This document shows, piece after piece, positions 22,386 to 35,631 of a stretch of DNA of 64,000 bases. The notes below the pieces were generated by a model. It ran no database searches. It saw only the letters and a list, made by a program, of their open reading frames with translations, and was not told the origin of the DNA. Within the stretch, counting starts at the first letter, position 1. Every line of letters starts with the position of its first letter. Origin of the DNA: Sphagnum compactum (Eukaryota; Bryophyta; Sphagnopsida; Sphagnales); the NCBI GenBank assembly GCA_965153455.1, contig OZ234498.1, positions 18,414,001 to 18,478,000 on the forward strand, read 5' to 3'. Made by a program: the position numbers and the translations under genes.

Positions 22386-25300
22386 GACAGGACGACCTTA
22401 AGAAAACTCTATTATGTAGTTTGTTTTTGCGGACTTGGAAGTGGCCACTCATAATGTTTTAGTTTTATGTAAAGCATCAAGGCCACTTTTATTGGTATTG
22501 CACATCATGCACTTGGGAAATAGAAGAACTCATGACCAAACGGGCCTGTCGGGAGTAAAAATGCCTTGTTAATGCTTGTGGTATTTTGCAGACTTGGAAG
22601 CTGCCACCATTAATATTCCATTAACAAATAGATCTCATTTGCATACTGCTTGATTGTGGCATCTTCTTTAGCTGTTGTACATCATGCATTTGGGAATGCT
22701 ACAGCTTGTGACAAAGGGCTTGTCATGATGAAATGCCTCGTCCATGTTTGTGTAGAGTTCATGGTTTATATTGAAACTGAGATGCAAGATTTGAAAGCCC
22801 ATCATCCCATTAAGTACTCATTCTTCTTCTTAGTTGTAGGTTATTCATATGTAGAAACTACTTATATTAAACCAAAACTTATGGGAACAACTTGTTTACA
22901 AATGGGTCGATTGTCATGAAGTTATGATGCATGTAGTATGACCAGGGTTTTTTTTTCCAAATTTTGTGATATAAACAATTTTGTGAATTTTTTTCCTTCA
23001 AATTGGTCAAATTAGTCAAATTTTCACTTTAAGAAAAGCCCAATTTTTTTTTATCAAAAATTGAAATCTTGTGTTAAAAAAACTTTGAGCGTGACCAATT
23101 TGATGGGCTAGGAAAACTCATTCTTGACCGATAGGAATATTGATGCCTTAAATTGTCATAAAGAGCACATTGACAATATTCCGTTTCCTTCAACCATCCA
23201 AATCAACCAAAGAGTAAAGTTATTCCATTTATATGACACAAAAGTTAAAGGTGATCTACTAAGCAAATACCCAATAATAGTCATGTGTTGGGTCAAATGA
23301 TTGTCAATTGTTTGCCTTCTATTTAATTGTTTGTTACTTCAGAGGATTTAGATTACTTTCCTATGTTTCCAAACATGAAATGCATTTTTTTAGGATTGGT
23401 GAGATTTCGTGTGTTTCCTGAAGTTGTGAGTCCAAACAAGAAGGGCACTTGTTATTCCTTTTCCTATGGTGGGTTTGATGGGATTTCAAGTCTTTTACTA
23501 ATTTGCTTCCATGGAAGAAGGAGATTTTTTTTGGTGGGTTAGTGGGTGGGTTGGTTGGTATATGTGTGTGTGTTGGGGGAAGTGGCGTTGGGGCAACGGG
23601 AAGGGGGAGGGAAGGGTTTGGTTGTGCATTCGATGTGACATTTTTCAAAGGCCTTTCTTCTTACAACTAACCAAATTGTGCACTTGTTGTCCATTCCAAC
23701 AAAAAATAAATAGTTTGCTACTAGAGAAAAGGTGTTTCAAGCTTCAGCATAGCAGATCAGCAATGAAGAACTTCGAATTGTTCCACTACAAGCTCCAATA
23801 GCAAGACACTTTGTGGTGAGTTCACACTTCCAAGCTTGCTTTTCTTCAACTTTATGCCCCCTTTTGAATTTGTTCTTACAAAACTAGTCTTTCCATTTTA
23901 CGTTTTTGCATCGAGAGCAACCCTTTCACATATATATATATATTTCAAACCTCTCTATTCTTTGTCCCTTTCTTTCTTCAACTTTTTCCTTTTTTTCCAT
24001 CTCATTTCATTATTATTGCCTCTTTCACTTTGACACCTTGTACAACAAAGTCAATCACCTAATATGACCACAATCTCCTCACACTTGCTTGGTGAATAAC
24101 ACAATAAAAACTAAAGCTTAGTATCTACTAATGGAAGTGATTACAAATTAATCTAAAACAATGAGACCAAGCAACATCCAACTTCTTCTTGTGGTTATCC
24201 TCCTACAAAGAATAGAGAGTTAAGTGAACATCTTTCTCAACAATGGAAATTTTCATTATATTTCATCTTCTTGAAACCCATATTGCCACAAAGTTTAACT
24301 AGTTGGAATAAGGAATGACACAATACCTCATGATGGCTTGCTTGTTATGGTTTTGTTCTTTAAATGTTCATAAGAAATAGTATATAACTTGCACATGTGC
24401 ATGTTGACTACCTCATTGCCACCATTTTAATTCTTGTAATAATTGGAAACCAAGCATATTTATAAAGGATGCAAGTCATCACAATAATTTCAATACAATA
24501 GTTTTTTGTACATTTTATTTGCTTGAAAGTTGTGTAAGCATTACAAAACTTGGGTTAGAAGTACTTATACAATAAACATTGTACACAAATGTGATAACAT
24601 GTAGTACAATTTAAGGTTTGGATGAAAGTTTGGATGACATGCAATGAAATGTGCACACAAAAAATGAGTGCACATTTTATCACATTGAATGTACATGCAC
24701 GGACAAGTTATCCCCTCTCATTACATAGATAATGCAATACTGGTTCATTTGGAATTGTACTTGAATAGAAGGCTTGTAAAACATTGTGATCTTGATTTAA
24801 GTCTTGTGCCACCATGGTTGTTTACATGAAGGAAATGAAACACAAATTTTATTTTATTTTAAAACTTCAAAATATTCACAATGTTCTAGGCAAGTTGCAA
24901 ACAATGGTTCTATAAGATTTTATGGAAACTTATAGTATGGTGGACAAACAAAGATGGCCCATCTCAAAAACCTTCAAGAAAGTTGGACGTCACATAAAAT
25001 AAATCACAAGGGTTTATCCAAATTGTGTGAAGTCTTTTCTTTAGTTTGCACTAAAAACACACCATGTGAAATTGTTCTAAATTTCCAAAGTTTTGCATGA
25101 ATTGCAAAAGTTTTCAATGAAGTCTCCACCAAAAGCCTTTTGGAATGGAAGGGTTTTGCAATAAGCCCAAAATTGCTATAATTTGGGTAGATTGCAAACT
25201 GCATTGGGTGACAATTCTCTAGAGAATGTAAAATATTATATAAAACATGTTAAATTTTATTTGCACAGTATGGTCCGAAGTGGCAAATTAGGTTTTTTTT

Positions 25301-27179
25301 TTTTTACCACATTCCATGACATAATCTTGTGGTGATGATTGCACACTCGTAATATGGATTGAAATTTGTTTGTTCAACATGATTTTTTTCTTAAAATCAT
25401 GGAATCTACCACCACACACTTTAATGTTATGGAATTGCCTTGCCCTTGTCCATTATGTAGGGTGCATCACGTAGCTCACCCTAATGGGCTCACTTGGCAC
25501 CTTACATTGCAATATGGGCTTGACCATTCCATAGCTACACAAAAGAGGTAAATGAGGGCATGATACAAGTTTGATCAAAATTTTGCCTAGTTGCATGCAA
25601 GATACCTAAGTTCCCTTACCAAAGACCAATGATAGAATTTAATCACCTACCAATGGAGAGTAACAAAAGTGGTTCAAATTTAAAATTATTTTTCAATGAC
25701 AATACTTTATCAAAATTCAATATTTCCCTCACATTAAGTCTAAAAATTACAAAGTCACATCCAAGAAATCATTTTTTAAAGGGCTTTAATTCAATAGTAC
25801 CAAAAACCTGCCCAAATTTCCTTAAAATATTTATTTTTTAATTGGCTAAATTTTCTTTCACAAAATTGTTCAATATTCAATAACTATTGCAACATAGGTC
25901 AAAACATTACACAACAATCTTCATGCACTTGCCTTCATTGAGGGCTTTCCAACAATATCAAGAATGTGATGGAGGGCACCATGGTTTGGGAGATTTCAAA
26001 TTGACAAACAAAACATACAAAATAAACAAACAACCTTGTTTAATAAATAGACATATTTTTAGTAAAAAATTATGGTTTCTTCAGAGGTTTCCATCGATAA
26101 GCAACAATATAAAAAGACGTTTAAATATTTTTAGTTTATATTTTGTATATAAACACATTTGGTTAAATTGTTTTAATGGACGATCGTTAATGGTGCTACA
26201 TAAAAATTAAAAAATTAAAAACAAAACAAAACAAAACAAAAGAACTTTAGTTTGAGGAAACTCTACCAGGGTTTGTTGCTATCAGGGTTTTTAGAGCATG
26301 ATGGTGATGGCAGTGTTGGTGGCAAAATAATGTCACTGCTTCCTTGTGCTTAGTAGTTAACACCACATAAAAAGAGGAAAAAGAAAATGTTAGGTAAAGA
26401 GGGACAAAGAAGGACAAAGAAGAAAAAATTGTAATGTGTGCATTCAAAAGAACAATAGAGGAGGGATGACAATGACAACAACACTAGCATCAACATGCAA
26501 CAAACAACAAAGGTGAAAAGGCCAAGGCAAGGTTACTTTTGTGTAATTTTCTTTGGATTTTGTTTTGTGGTGGGTCTTTTTTTATTTTTACATTTCTGTC
26601 AAGCCCAAAACGATTTTGAAAATGTGAATACATAATGGCCAATTATTGATCAATCATATGTTTCTAGGATTTTTTTTTTAGCAAAGGATTGAGTCGAGAG
26701 GGTGTTTTTCAATTATTGAAGTTGGGTGTTACTTTAGTTGGATAGTCCAAAGGTTTAAAAACCAAAAGTTTTTGGGCCCTTAAATCTTTGCACAATAGTT
26801 TTCAAAGTGTATAAGTTATGTTAACATAATAAAATAGGGATGATAGTGTCCAAAGTTATGGCAAAGTTAGGGTTCAATTGTCCTTTGAAATAGGACTTGC
26901 TTATTTGTGACAATTCTTGATTTTTTATTTTTTTTTTTGTTTAATTTTGTGTGGTTGACTTTATAAGTTTAAAATTATCGAATTGAAATAAAATTTCTTT
27001 AGAAAGTGGGGCCTCTTTGTGATTGTGCTCCTAATAAACCTCTTTCCTCATGGGCACAAAACGTCCCATGTTCCCTAGTTCAACATGTTTCATTCAACTT
27101 CATAATTAACATCACCCATTTATCCTCTCACACACCACCCACCAACTTTTCATACCATTTTAACAAACCATGCACCACC
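22386..27179. other. AT-rich intergenic DNA, no gene seen
   Basis: About 4.8 kb with only short frames and no motif or splice pattern that would support an exon. A pair of similar phrases about 170 bp apart (GACTTGGAAGTGGCCAC at about 22434 and GACTTGGAAGCTGCCAC at about 22593) shows a small local duplication. Poly-pyrimidine stretches lie near 23950-24040. Confidence 0.5.
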
Positions 27180-28052
27180 CATTAATTCCCCTTACCAACC
27201 CCAGCGCTTCGTGTAAGTGTGGAGCCCCAACCCAACACTTTCCCAATCCCTTTAAATAATGCCTTCCATTATACCCCTTCCACTCTATCAGCCCCTATAG
27301 TTGCCCATGATCAAAACCCCCAACCTACTCCCTTCCACCCAACATGCTTACAACCACCATTTAAAGCCTCTTGCCCCACTTGTGGGCTTCAATTTACCCT
27401 TTGAGGGTTAACCCATCACTAACATTCTTATTAGGCATCCAATCCATATAATATATATTTACATGACCATCTTGAACCAATATCTTCCCTTACTCCCAAT
27501 TCATTTACATCAATTTAAGCTTGGGTTTCGGTATTAGATGTCCTTGGGTCCTTTGATCTTGGTTTTCATTGTCTTCGACCGCATCCCTAACACTTTATAA
27601 CGTGATGTACAAATGACATTTTGTTTTCCATTTGATAAGTTGGCACAAAACCCCTATGATGTGGCAAATTGGCATTTGCTCCTTTTGTTACTTTAATGGT
27701 GTCTTGTTTTGCCCCTTCGAGCGGGGGGCGCAATGGACATAGGGAAACGATGATTCAACTCAAACACTTTCTAATAGGCAATTGGGAAAACCTATAAGAG
27801 GAATTTTTTTTATGGGCCCAAGTTTTAGTAACAAGTTTGAACTTAATGCCTTTTGCCCAACATGATCCTCCAATTCATAAACGCCTTCTCTGCAATATAG
27901 TCCTTGGACGTGCAGGATAATACTCTCAAGCAACACTCACTTTAGCAAATTTTCTCCTACACCCACATCTTCCAAAACCACCTCAACTTTCACCAATTTG
28001 CATCATGAATCAAGTGGCTTATTATCGTTTTTTTGGAAGATTACAAATTAGA
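27180..28052 (+). pseudogene. LINE-like retroelement, 5' part of a dead copy
   Basis: The translated text around 27220-28000 has a half zinc-finger (CPTCGLQF, about 27370-27396), then an interrupted stretch with ATLTLANFLLHP. I associate this with the region upstream of the reverse transcriptase in a plant LINE-like family; this is recollection, not a search. Several stops and frame changes interrupt it. It resumes after the inserted element at 31743. The N-terminal boundary is unknown. Confidence 0.55.
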
Positions 28053-31000
28053 CACTAGGAGAAAAACTCCATTATTCAACTATATTTTCAACTACTTTTC
28101 AAGTGTCATAAATAATTGAAAACATTAGTTTCAACTACAAAATGTTTTTTGCAACTCAAAAATGACATTGTCAACTAATTTCCAAAATAGTCAACAATGT
28201 TAAATCAACCCTACAACACAGTTGAAAACAACATACATGTGTCAATTTGTGGGTTACTGTTGAGGTGACAACATTTTAGTTGAAAATGATATACATTTGA
28301 GTTGATGCAACATTTCAACTGTAAAGTGCTGATTGGACCTAGTTGATTCCATGCTAGCAAATCAATGGATGAATTTCATCCACCTATGTGTCATGTCATT
28401 TGGGGGTGTGGAATTGGAATTATGACTATCTTTCAACTATATTACAACCAATGTAACAATGGCATGTGTCATGTCATTGAGCAAGGGTATGGAATTTTAT
28501 AATTTTAATTATTATTCAATTATATTATAACCAATGGAACATTGACACATGTCACACGGGCATTTGTGGTCCACCATCAAACTAAATTATTTAACATGTG
28601 TCATGTGTATGGTCTCAAAATCTTGAAATTATTGATTTATTGAAAACATCAACATATGATATTGTGTCATGTGGACACTTATGTTACACACTTGCATGAC
28701 ACATGGCATCTTGTTGTTTGTAGGTCATCCAACATATGTGAAATCGAACCAAAGTAAAAGATCAACTACAAGGTAGTTGAAAGCAAATTGAAAATAAGTC
28801 AAAATTTATGTAAATTAATTGAAATGTAGTTGAATTTACATTCACAATTGTAAAACTACTAAAGTTGGATTATGGGGATAATACACCTAGCTAAAATTGA
28901 TTAAAGAAAATCAAACCATAATAAAAACATAGTCTATCCATACATTATCAACTAGGAATGCAAAACCCATTATAAGCTGAAAATTATGCAAGGAAACATT
29001 ATTCCCATGTAGGAAATGGTCCCATTCACATCCCAAAAATGCTAATGTTATTAATCAAACATTTATTGAAACAATGAAATGACTCTCTTATAAGGTGGTT
29101 GTCCTATGTTTATGCATTAATGGTGTGAATTTGATGTTGGCATGTTTGATTAGATTGTTGCGACCACATCTTTTGACTTGTTCACAGTTATACCCTGCAT
29201 TTTTTAATTTAAAAAAAAATTGAAAGTTGTTAGAGAAGAGAAAACTCAATAAGAATCTAAGTTATAATGCATCAAAAAATAGATTGTGCATTAGTTGCAC
29301 ACATTAAAAATCAATAAAGACATCATCATTTACTACTCAAAAATAAGTTTGACAAAGAAAAAAACACTTTGAAATCTGGAAAAATTAAAACTAAATAATG
29401 AATAGAAATGGCACACATCATGGGCTTACTTTATACATAATCGACAAACATAGTTGAAACCTAATTAGAATCTAGCTGAACCCAATCAAAATATAGGAGA
29501 CAATATATATAGTTGAAACTTAGTTGAAAGTAGTTCACTAAAACAAACATAATAAAAACCTTACTTGCATTAATGATTGAAAAGGTTCATAAGTTTAGCT
29601 TTCATTCCCCAAGTGTTTGTCTTGGAATTGGAAAAGAAGAAAAACCAATGAAAGTTGAAGAAAAAAACTTTCATATTTACAAAACATGTTTTTCTTTTTT
29701 CTTCTATTTGGACCTTTCCTACTTTCAAAGCTCATAACTTTCTCATTTCTTCTTCATTTTAAATGATTTAAAGTGTTATAGGAGTGCCACCTTAAGTTTT
29801 GCAAATAATCTTTGAACTATAATAATATTATAGCAACATAAAAGGAAGTTTTTGGGTGTTCAAGAACTGGTTGTGGTTTGTTGTTTTGAGTTCTTAACCC
29901 CCCTACTCTAAAGGGCCATAACTTTTTCATTTCTAATCCGTTTTTTGATAGTTTTTAGTGCCTCATATGTGCTAAGAGGAAGGGTTCAACATTTGCTTGG
30001 ACACCAGAAACAAAAGAGTCTTCCCCTTGAATTTGGACTACCCTAAGTGCTTAAATGTACTAAAACTAGCCTAGTTACCTTAATGAAAGTTCAAATAAAA
30101 ACCTAGTTTAAAAAAAACCAGCAAAAGTTCAAAACAAAACCTAGTTTAAAAAAATTTAACTAAAGGTAACATGGTGGATAAATAAAATAAGAAATATCTT
30201 GGTAAAGGGAAAATAAACAAAAAAAAGGAAAAGAGTTTTTAAGCACCTGCAATTGTAAAAGGCATGCATGGTGGTGGCGTCCAAACTCTAGAAGCTCATC
30301 CCTTCATGTCATTCATGTTCACTTGTTTTGACACCATATGACCTTAATGTGCTTAATAATTTTTATAAAAAAAATGCAATGAAGAGAAGGAAAAAAAGCT
30401 TGAACATGATAAAAAAGAAAACAACTTAACAATAACCCCAAAATGAAAAGTTTGAAGTTCCTCACATGCAAAGGCACGATGCACTAACTTGAAAAAATCC
30501 ATGAAATGATATTAAACTACATGATTTAAATTTTTAAACATAAGTTGAGCCTAAAGAAAAGCAAGATAAAACAAAACATACTGTAAAAAGGAGAAAAAAA
30601 TCAAACTAAACTGCAAAGAAAATTCATAGTGAATGACAATGTTATATAAAGGTTGTCCCTTCATCCATGGATGGATGAAATATGTGGTTATAGTTGGGAT
30701 GTCAACTATCTTTCAATTACGCAAGTTGACATCATTTCAAATATTTTTCAATTATAATTCAAATTATGAATTTCCCGCCAACACATTGCCACCACTGTTA
30801 TGAATCATACCATCCATTCATCCATATTATTTGGCACATTAAATGATTCATTCATTTATACTATATGCCACATTAAATCCATCCATTCATAATTAATTAT
30901 GACATTATATATATTATATAACATTTAATGGCATACACGGAATCATTTATAAATGAATGACATTTTATGATATAATTTAAAACATTATAAATGGCATAAT

Positions 31001-31742
31001 TTTAATTTAGTGGCATTTTATGGCACTTCAATGAAGATGTAAAATGCCATAAAATTATATACCAATTATTTTATACCACAAATTGAACCTTTGCGAAGCT
31101 AAAGTAGTTTGCTTAACCTAGTTAGCTATCCTAGCCTAGGTCTAATTAGTTTCTTTATTTAATTTAAAGCCTATGTAGACTTAAATAGGTATTATAAGTT
31201 ATGTATAGGTAGGTTGTGAGTCATTTAGGTAGGTATAAGTAGGTAGGTTGTGAGTCGTGACACCACGATTAAACAAAAATCAATGAAGTACCTACCTAAA
31301 AGCCTTGCCTAGTTACTTAGTTATTTAATACCTATCTACTTATACTTAATTAGTTTAAGTAACCTAGTTACCGACATTGGACTTAACATATCTACTAATT
31401 ACTTACTTAGGGACCTCCTATTGCATTTAGGTAGAAAATAAATAGGTCCACCAAAATAGTCAAGCAATTGACTTGATGTGGCATAATGTCATGGCAAAGT
31501 GGGGTTATCAACTACTCCTCAACTGGGTTATATTTTATTTTTAAAAATATTTTGATGGTCAACACTTGTTAATGGTCAATGTTGTACACTTACCAAACTA
31601 GTCGACACGTCAACTCATTTGAGATGCCATCCCATCCACGTGGAAATTTTAAAAATATATATTATTGTGTAGTTGAAACAAAGTTGAAGACGGCATGTAG
31701 TCGAAAACTAGTTGGTTAAAACATGATTTTTTTCTCCTAATG
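28053..31742. mobile_element. CACTA-type (EnSpm-like) DNA element, non-autonomous
   Basis: The left end reads CACTAGGAGAAAAA. The right end, complemented, reads CATTAGGAGAAAAA, giving 13 of 14 matching terminal bases. Just inside both ends are repeated short motifs such as TTTCAACTA and TTTCGACTA in inverted orientation between the two ends, as expected of CACTA subterminal regions. More AGTTGAAA-type motifs occur near 28770-28830 and 29450-29530. No transposase frame is visible in 3.7 kb. The flanking triplets (AGA and AAA) are not a perfect 3-bp duplication, so either it is old or my boundary is slightly off. It splits a retroelement, which independently supports the boundaries. The interior at 29590-30090 is related to 63410-63870. 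Confidence 0.72.
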
Positions 31743-34085
31743 AAACTAAGACCTTGAGCTTTCATTTGATTCCTTTAAGTTAACATTCCAATGTATGCCA
31801 AAATTATTTACAAGTGGTCCTTTTAGGATGGTTTTCAAACACCTTCGAGTTTGCTTTCACCCATATGATTCTACAAGTGGATTCCCACAATCATTTCAAC
31901 TTTGTTCTCATATCGCACAAGGTCACATTCCATGTTGAATTACACATACCCTTGGGGCAACCCACCTTTTAACCATGACCAAACCTTTAAGTGGAATTCG
32001 TCCCATTGCCATAGGGGAAATGTTGTATTGATTCAAAAGCAATGTTTTATGCCTTCAATTTTGTAACACCTTTGCAACACATTTCTCCCCACACCAATTC
32101 GGAGTAGCAACCAAAGGTGGATGTGAAATAATAATCCATGGCATTAAATGTAGCTTGGACCTTTACCCCAATTGGGTTGTTTTTCAATTTGATGTTCTGA
32201 ATGCTTTCAAATCGGTGTTAAAAAGGGTCATGTTTCAAGAACTTCGTGTAGCAAGTGGGGACATCATACAATTTATCCCCTTTGTTAGTGCATTCTGTGC
32301 ATTTGAATCTCCTTTGTTTTATAGTCACCGTAACCATGATGGCAATGTCACGATCATCCCATTTGCCATGGGAACTCGTCAAGGTGATCGTTTGGGAGGG
32401 GCGTTATTTGTCTTAATTCACCTTAGGGCATTACGTTTTACAACTAACCATTTTCCTTCTTATCTATTTCCATCCATTGCAGTTGACATTCATATCATTG
32501 GCCCCCCTTCGATTGTATCCTTTTCATGTGAACACTTTCAGATTGAACTCCATGCGATAGGTCTTTCTATCCAATTTCAAAAATGTGTAACATGGTCCCT
32601 TTTTTACTTGCCACCTAACTTCAACACCCCATCCCAGTTTAATAGACCATCAAAAGGAATTAGAATCTTGGGGGTTCCATTAGGAATCTCATCATTCAAG
32701 TCTTCTTTCATCAAAGATACCTTACTAAAAAATGTTTGACATGTTAACCTTCTCCTTAGTAGGCAATGTCTAGGTAACCTTTGGAATTCTAACTCATTAT
32801 TACATGTAACAACCATCGTATCTATTACATTGCACACCACCTTCTCTCACCTTCATAGATTCTCTTGTTTATTTTGATTCTTCATTCTTTGAAGTGTTTA
32901 GATGCCTCTTAAGTCCAGGGTCGTTTAATAGCTTTTAAGGACCTCTAGCTTGTAAACAAGCCTTTCTCCCAATTACTTTGGGGGGTATTGGCTTCATATT
33001 GACATCCACCATCACCCCAACAACCTATTTAAAAAATTGGGCCTTGGTAACTTCAATAATTGTGGTTAGGTTCATGTTCAACCAATGTCCTTTCTTTTTT
33101 CAAACTTTAGTTTGAATCGACAACAACACATCAAAACAATATGCGATCTTTTATACCCCTAACATAAGCATGTCTTCGTCCTTTTGAACAATTCAATGGA
33201 CAACAAATGAATCATTTTCAAGATTCCATTTCGAAACGTTTACACCATCATACCCTATCTAACATGCTTTTTAACGAGATACATGAAACCCATCGTGCCT
33301 GAATATTATCATGTTCTAACCTTGGGGCGAGCGGTTGGTTTATAACTTGACCAATCCTCCCAACCTTTCGATTATCTTCCCTAATTTTCTCCATGTCAAA
33401 CATAATTCGAACTATCACATCCTTCAATTCCAAGAGTCCCTTGATATGGGTGCACACATCCCATCGACCCTATGGGTATCCAACTTTTATGTTGCACCCA
33501 TAACAATGAACACACTGGGACCCATGATGCAGTTTGTGACACCTTTGCTGCCATTGTGCGAGATGTTAACTTCCACATGGGATGAAAACAACTACATGTG
33601 TTTCCATTCGCCACTTTCAATTCTTTTTATTGCTGAGTCAACATTGTGCTCACCAAAGATGAAATCTACACCTAAATTAATGTTGTTATAGTTGACCCAA
33701 CACATGTAAATCTATTTCCCAAATTTTGCACAACTCAAAGATTTGCTACTTTCGATGCAGCTCAAGCCAAAGAAAGAAGCTACCACAACTAACACCCCAC
33801 CGATCAATTCTTCTTCTAACAATTGAAGTATTTGGACATTTACACAAACAAGTTGATGTGTCTTACATGAGTGTGCCAATGTTATTTGGAGCCTAAAAGG
33901 GCTAGAGTGCCCTCCCCTTTTTGTCTTGATTAATTTTTTCTGTCAAAATTTTTTAATTACATTGCAAAGGATACAAGCATCCTCCTTCTTTGAGTCAGGT
34001 AGTAGCAGTAGGCCTAATTACTTCCTGACTTCCACCCATTCAAAACACACCCCCCTAGATGTTGGTTGTTGAGATGGGGAGTTTT
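31743..34085 (+). pseudogene. LINE-like retroelement, reverse transcriptase and 3' part, dead copy
   Basis: One frame runs from about 31945 to 32739 with a single internal TGA at 32029. It shows the reverse-transcriptase order: GIRPIAIGE (about 31993), FQFDVLNAF (motif A aspartate), GTRQGDRLGGALF (about 32371) and then AVDIHIIG (about 32479). At the last site a valine codon (32482-32484) replaces the first aspartate of the usual ADD pair. LGVPLG follows. Further downstream, in shifting frames, are THDAVCDTFAAIVRD (about 33516), FATFDAAQAKER (about 33740) and LQRIQASS (about 33962). These conserved blocks show that the copy continues to about 34.08 kb. Stops, frameshifts and the lost catalytic residue make it inactive. 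Confidence 0.8.
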
Positions 34086-34489
34086 TGACATCTAGTTTGT
34101 ATTAACTTAACACCCTTCTGTTACCTGCTGAAGAAACCTGTTTTCAGCAAGTGGGATCTTCTGCCGTGGAAGGTACCACCCAGCCTGTCACTATTTTTAA
34201 AAAGTGAAAAAATCCCAGCTCTGCTTTATGTAGGAGAAGGACCTAAGTATCCCTTGTTTTTAATACCTATGTACATTTTCAGAATATGCGGTGTGTTTTA
34301 CAAATACAGCTTTACAGGGTTTTGATGAATTCTGAGCCCCTAGTCCAAGTGAAAGACATTCCCAGGCATCCTGGGCACGTGAGTACTCACTCACATCCTC
34401 ACTTTGTGTCTTTTCTTTTTGTCCATCCAGGAATTTCCCAAACCAGCTGCTTGGTGGTGAAGCCTAGACCATTCTTTTTGATACTGAGA
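34086..34489. other. Intergenic DNA, no gene seen
   Basis: It lies between the retroelement and the next MITE. No gene or clear repeat boundary is evident. Confidence 0.4.
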
Positions 34490-35628
34490 GAGCATCCCCA
34501 CTTGTGCTCAGTATGTGACCCTGGACGTTAAAATTGGATGAAGAAAAGTCAAAACAGATGCCAGTTCGGCTCAAGAAATGGTTTTTCTCCTGCATATTTG
34601 CTCAGTTTGCTGAGGTTGGTAAAAAGTGCAGCAAAGCCCAGCATCTGCTGGAGAGGCGTGTAATATTATACAACGACCCTACAATTCATTTAATATCAAC
34701 AATGAATATTGTATGATAAATTGGTCATAGCTAGGGTGAAAATTAAAAAATTAAAAATCTAATAACCTACATCGTCATGTTGTTGTAAAAAAAATCTGTC
34801 ATGATTATTATTTTTATTTTTTAACATCACATTAATTACAAGGAACTCAAAAAGGATCTCACATTAATGATGACTTGTTTTAGGAACCTATTTAGACATT
34901 AAAAAAATTACTACTACCAATCCAAACCAATAGGGAAATGTCGCAACATGATTTTAATTTTTAAAAAAATCTAATGATTTTTTTCTCAAAAAAATAGTGA
35001 TTGAATATTCCCTTTTCATATTTATTTTTCACATTTGTGCGAAATTTCAAACCCAAAAAAAACGAAAGAAAGACTCATCATGACATGTGTATTTGAATGT
35101 TTTCATTCACATTGTCACATTTTTAAAAAATACATGAATTTTTTTAGTACGATGGGTGCTTCAACCATTTTTGGAAAAGGTGGTTTTATATTTAGTTTTG
35201 TGAGTTATGGATTGGTGAGAAAGTCACTTGGGGCTGGGTGCACATTTGAGGAGGTGGCAGAGAAAATAAAATGTCAAAAGATGAATGTGAATTTTTTTAC
35301 AACCAAAGTTACCAATGAATCATCTCACCTAGTCTCTAGGGGGCAAAATCCCTTGAAGCTACTATACTCTATAATGATTCTCAACAATGATTCTCAACAC
35401 AACAGTCCTTGCATTACAAGGCAGGGCCAATAAATATGAAATGGTTGCTACTCTCTGTTTTTGATTGGTCAATCATAATGATTAGTCCAGGTGGTTTGCT
35501 ATTAGTAGTTCCCACCTATTTGCAGTCCCAATTTCAGTTTTATTGGTGAGTCGTAAAAAATAAACAACTAAACTTGGATGTGAGAATACTTTTGCAAGGT
35601 CACATACTGAGCACCGGTGGCAATGCTC
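34490..35628. mobile_element. MITE (PIF/Harbinger-like) interrupted by a family B insertion
   Basis: The left part (34490-34665) and right part (35429-35628) together match the intact MITE at 19202-19576: GTGCTCAGTATGTGACCCTGG at the left and GGTCACATACTGAGCACCGG at the right. The intact copy reads straight through GTGTAATAAATATG where this copy is split, so the empty site is known. The outer TTA duplication is kept only on the right (35629-35631). Confidence 0.85.
34666..35428 (+). mobile_element. Repeat family B, near full-length copy 2, nested
   Basis: This ~760-bp insertion lies inside a MITE and aligns with 14764-15478. It appears to be flanked by AATA on both sides (34662-34665 and 35429-35432), judged against the uninterrupted MITE. 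The right end is CCTTGCATTACAAGGCAGGGCC, an imperfect hairpin. It carries the same frame as copy 1 (YGLVRKSLGAGCTFEEVAEK, about 35206-35265), with single-base indels downstream that break frame agreement. No known transposase or other protein is recognised. Confidence 0.7.
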
Positions 35629-35631
35629 TTA

